Origin: CAZKCK01 sp964552325
Lineage (GTDB): Bacteria; Bacteroidota; Bacteroidia; Bacteroidales; TTA-H9
DNA: 8,131 nt
Direction: 5' to 3'
NCBI GenBank assembly: GCA_964552325.1
Contig: CAZKHA010000157.1
Span: 1-8,131 of the forward strand
The notes under the pieces are model-generated. The model did no database searches. It saw nothing but the letters and a program-made list of their open reading frames with translations, and was not told the origin of the DNA. Below, piece by piece: positions 7,310-8,131 of the stretch (its first letter is position 1; every line of letters starts with the position of its first letter). The position numbers and the translations under genes were made by a program.

Positions 7310-7347
7310 TTCAACCGAACCTTTATCCGCATTCTCGCGGGGTTTCC

Positions 7348-7355
7348 TACCTTTG
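7348..7355 (+). promoter_or_regulatory. Bacteroidota-type -7 promoter element TACCTTTG for yggS
   Basis: TACCTTTG fits TAnnTTTG and ends 19 nt before the yggS ATG, almost the same geometry as at pnuC. A possible -33 element, TTTA at 7322-7325, lies 22 nt upstream, with one mismatch to TTTG and a spacing one base too long, so it is weak. A 4-bp GC stem (7327-7330 with 7337-7340) lies in the spacer. Confidence 0.55.
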
Positions 7356-7374
7356 TCTGTTCAATTATGTTGTT

Positions 7375-8043
7375 ATGTTAATCAAACAAAACTTAGTAAA
7401 AATCAAGTTTGGGCTTACGTCAAAAACCCGTTTGGTTGCCGTATCAAAAAACCAATCGGTGGAAGCCATAAAAGAGGCCTACAATGCTGGGCAGCGGATA
7501 TTTGGCGAAAACAAAGCCCAAGAACTCACACAAAAACAGCCCTTACTACCTGCTGATATCGAATGGCATTTTGTTGGTCATCTTCAAACGAATAAAGTAA
7601 AGTATATAGCACCATTTGTGAGTTTAATCCATAGTATCGACAGCCTTTCGTTGCTTTATAAGGTTAATAGGTGTGCCAGTAAATACAATAGGATTATCCC
7701 TTGCTTGCTGCAGTTTCATATAGCCACCGAAGAAACCAAATTTGGGCTTAACCTGAATGAAGCCCTTGCAATATTAAAAAGCGCTGAATACAAAGCCATG
7801 AAAAACATTAATATAGCAGGACTTATGGGGATGGCTTCACTAACTGACGATGATACGCTGGTTAACAAAGAATTTGCTACGTTAAAGCATCATTTCGATT
7901 TTCTAAAAGCCAACATTTTTGATAACGAACCAACTTTTTGTGAATTATCAATGGGCATGTCAGGCGATTACCAGCATGCTCTTAAACATGGTTCTACTTT
8001 AATACGGATTGGAACCGGAATATTTGGCGATCGTATCTATTAA
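7375..8043 (+). CDS. yggS: YggS/PLPBP family pyridoxal-phosphate homeostasis protein
   Basis: A 222-aa protein of normal family length and a single TIM-barrel domain, similar to the N-terminal domain of alanine racemase. The PLP-binding Lys is K25 in RLVAVSKN, followed by FGENKAQEL (43-51), HFVGHLQTNK (65-74), ETKFGL near 120, the phosphate-binding MGMSGDY and the C-terminal RIGTGIFG (211-218). Members bind PLP and keep free PLP and amino-acid pools balanced; no catalytic reaction is established. ATG at 7375 gives the usual short helix (NLVKIKFG) before the first strand. An out-of-frame ATG at 7367 opens a four-codon ORF (M-L-L-C) that stops at 7381, overlapping the start; it arises from a local TTATGTT repeat and is probably without meaning. 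The gene has its own promoter element and ends 12 nt before the next gene. Confidence 0.95.
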   Translation: MLIKQNLVKIKFGLTSKTRLVAVSKNQSVEAIKEAYNAGQRIFGENKAQELTQKQPLLPADIEWHFVGHLQTNKVKYIAPFVSLIHSIDSLSLLYKVNRCASKYNRIIPCLLQFHIATEETKFGLNLNEALAILKSAEYKAMKNINIAGLMGMASLTDDDTLVNKEFATLKHHFDFLKANIFDNEPTFCELSMGMSGDYQHALKHGSTLIRIGTGIFGDRIY

Positions 8044-8055
8044 TAAGTTTATAGC

Positions 8056-8131
8056 ATGAAAAAAGCACCACTAACCATCCTTTTAATCCTATCAATCCTT
8101 ACAACACTAGGCTCCAAAATTGAATTAAGCG
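8056..8131 (+). CDS. Start of a probable exported protein, cut by the window end
   Basis: ATG at 8056, 12 nt after the yggS stop, opens a frame that stays open to the end (25 codons). The N-terminus MKKAPLTILLILSILTTLGS has a positively charged start and a hydrophobic core of about 13 residues, like a Sec signal peptide; no lipobox Cys is visible so far, and a cleavage site may lie after LGS. The function cannot be told from 25 residues. The short gap suggests co-transcription with yggS. Confidence 0.6.
   Translation, partial: MKKAPLTILLILSILTTLGSKIELS

Noticed and set aside
7327..7345. CCGC-ATTCTC-GCGG hairpin after the ribosylnicotinamide kinase as a terminator.
   Set aside because: A 4-bp stem followed by GGTTTCC, with no T-run, and it sits in the spacer of the yggS promoter.
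7290..7556. 88-codon + strand frame overlapping the kinase end and the start of yggS.
   Set aside because: Its product resembles no family and it is out of frame over the well-conserved PLP-binding region of yggS.

Overview
The window looks like a piece of a Bacteroidota chromosome. The grounds are: low-to-mid GC by eye (about 40%); no purine-rich Shine-Dalgarno sequence in front of most starts, with A/T-rich leaders instead; two TAnnTTTG promoter elements of the Bacteroidota type placed 19-20 nt before a start codon; and Bacteroidota-style NAD-salvage and YggS proteins. Genus and order cannot be read from the sequence. All eight genes lie on the + strand and are tightly packed. I saw no tRNA, rRNA, CRISPR array or mobile element.

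Region 1 (1-6105) is a run of four two-component signalling genes separated by only 6-17 nt, so probably one transcript whose promoter lies upstream of the window. In order: (a) the C-terminal part of a membrane histidine kinase (end of a probable Cache sensor, one TM, HAMP, HisKA with an unusual AHQWRQPLN H-box, HATPase); (b) a soluble REC-PAS-PAS-PAS-HisKA-HATPase kinase of 765 aa; (c) a 254-aa REC-PAS protein with no catalytic or DNA-binding output; (d) a 651-aa REC-PAS-HisKA-HATPase-REC hybrid kinase. The three N-terminal REC domains resemble one another and keep the phosphorylation residues, but no DNA-binding domain, HPt domain or cyclase/phosphodiesterase output is visible. The cluster therefore looks like a self-contained membrane-to-cytoplasm phosphorelay whose final output lies elsewhere. 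The H-box of (a) and the PAS of (c) are of types I associate most with Campylobacterota sensor proteins.

Region 2 (6106-7309) is a two-gene nicotinamide riboside salvage unit: a PnuC-type transporter followed 2 nt later by a stand-alone NadR-type ribosylnicotinamide kinase. A TAnnTTTG element, a 7-bp direct repeat and a perfect 7+1+7 inverted repeat (6168-6182) are packed into the 80-nt leader before pnuC, which suggests a regulated promoter.

Region 3 (7310-8131) has its own TAnnTTTG promoter, a YggS/PLPBP pyridoxal-phosphate homeostasis protein, and 12 nt later the first 25 codons of a gene with a signal-peptide-like N-terminus, cut by the window edge.
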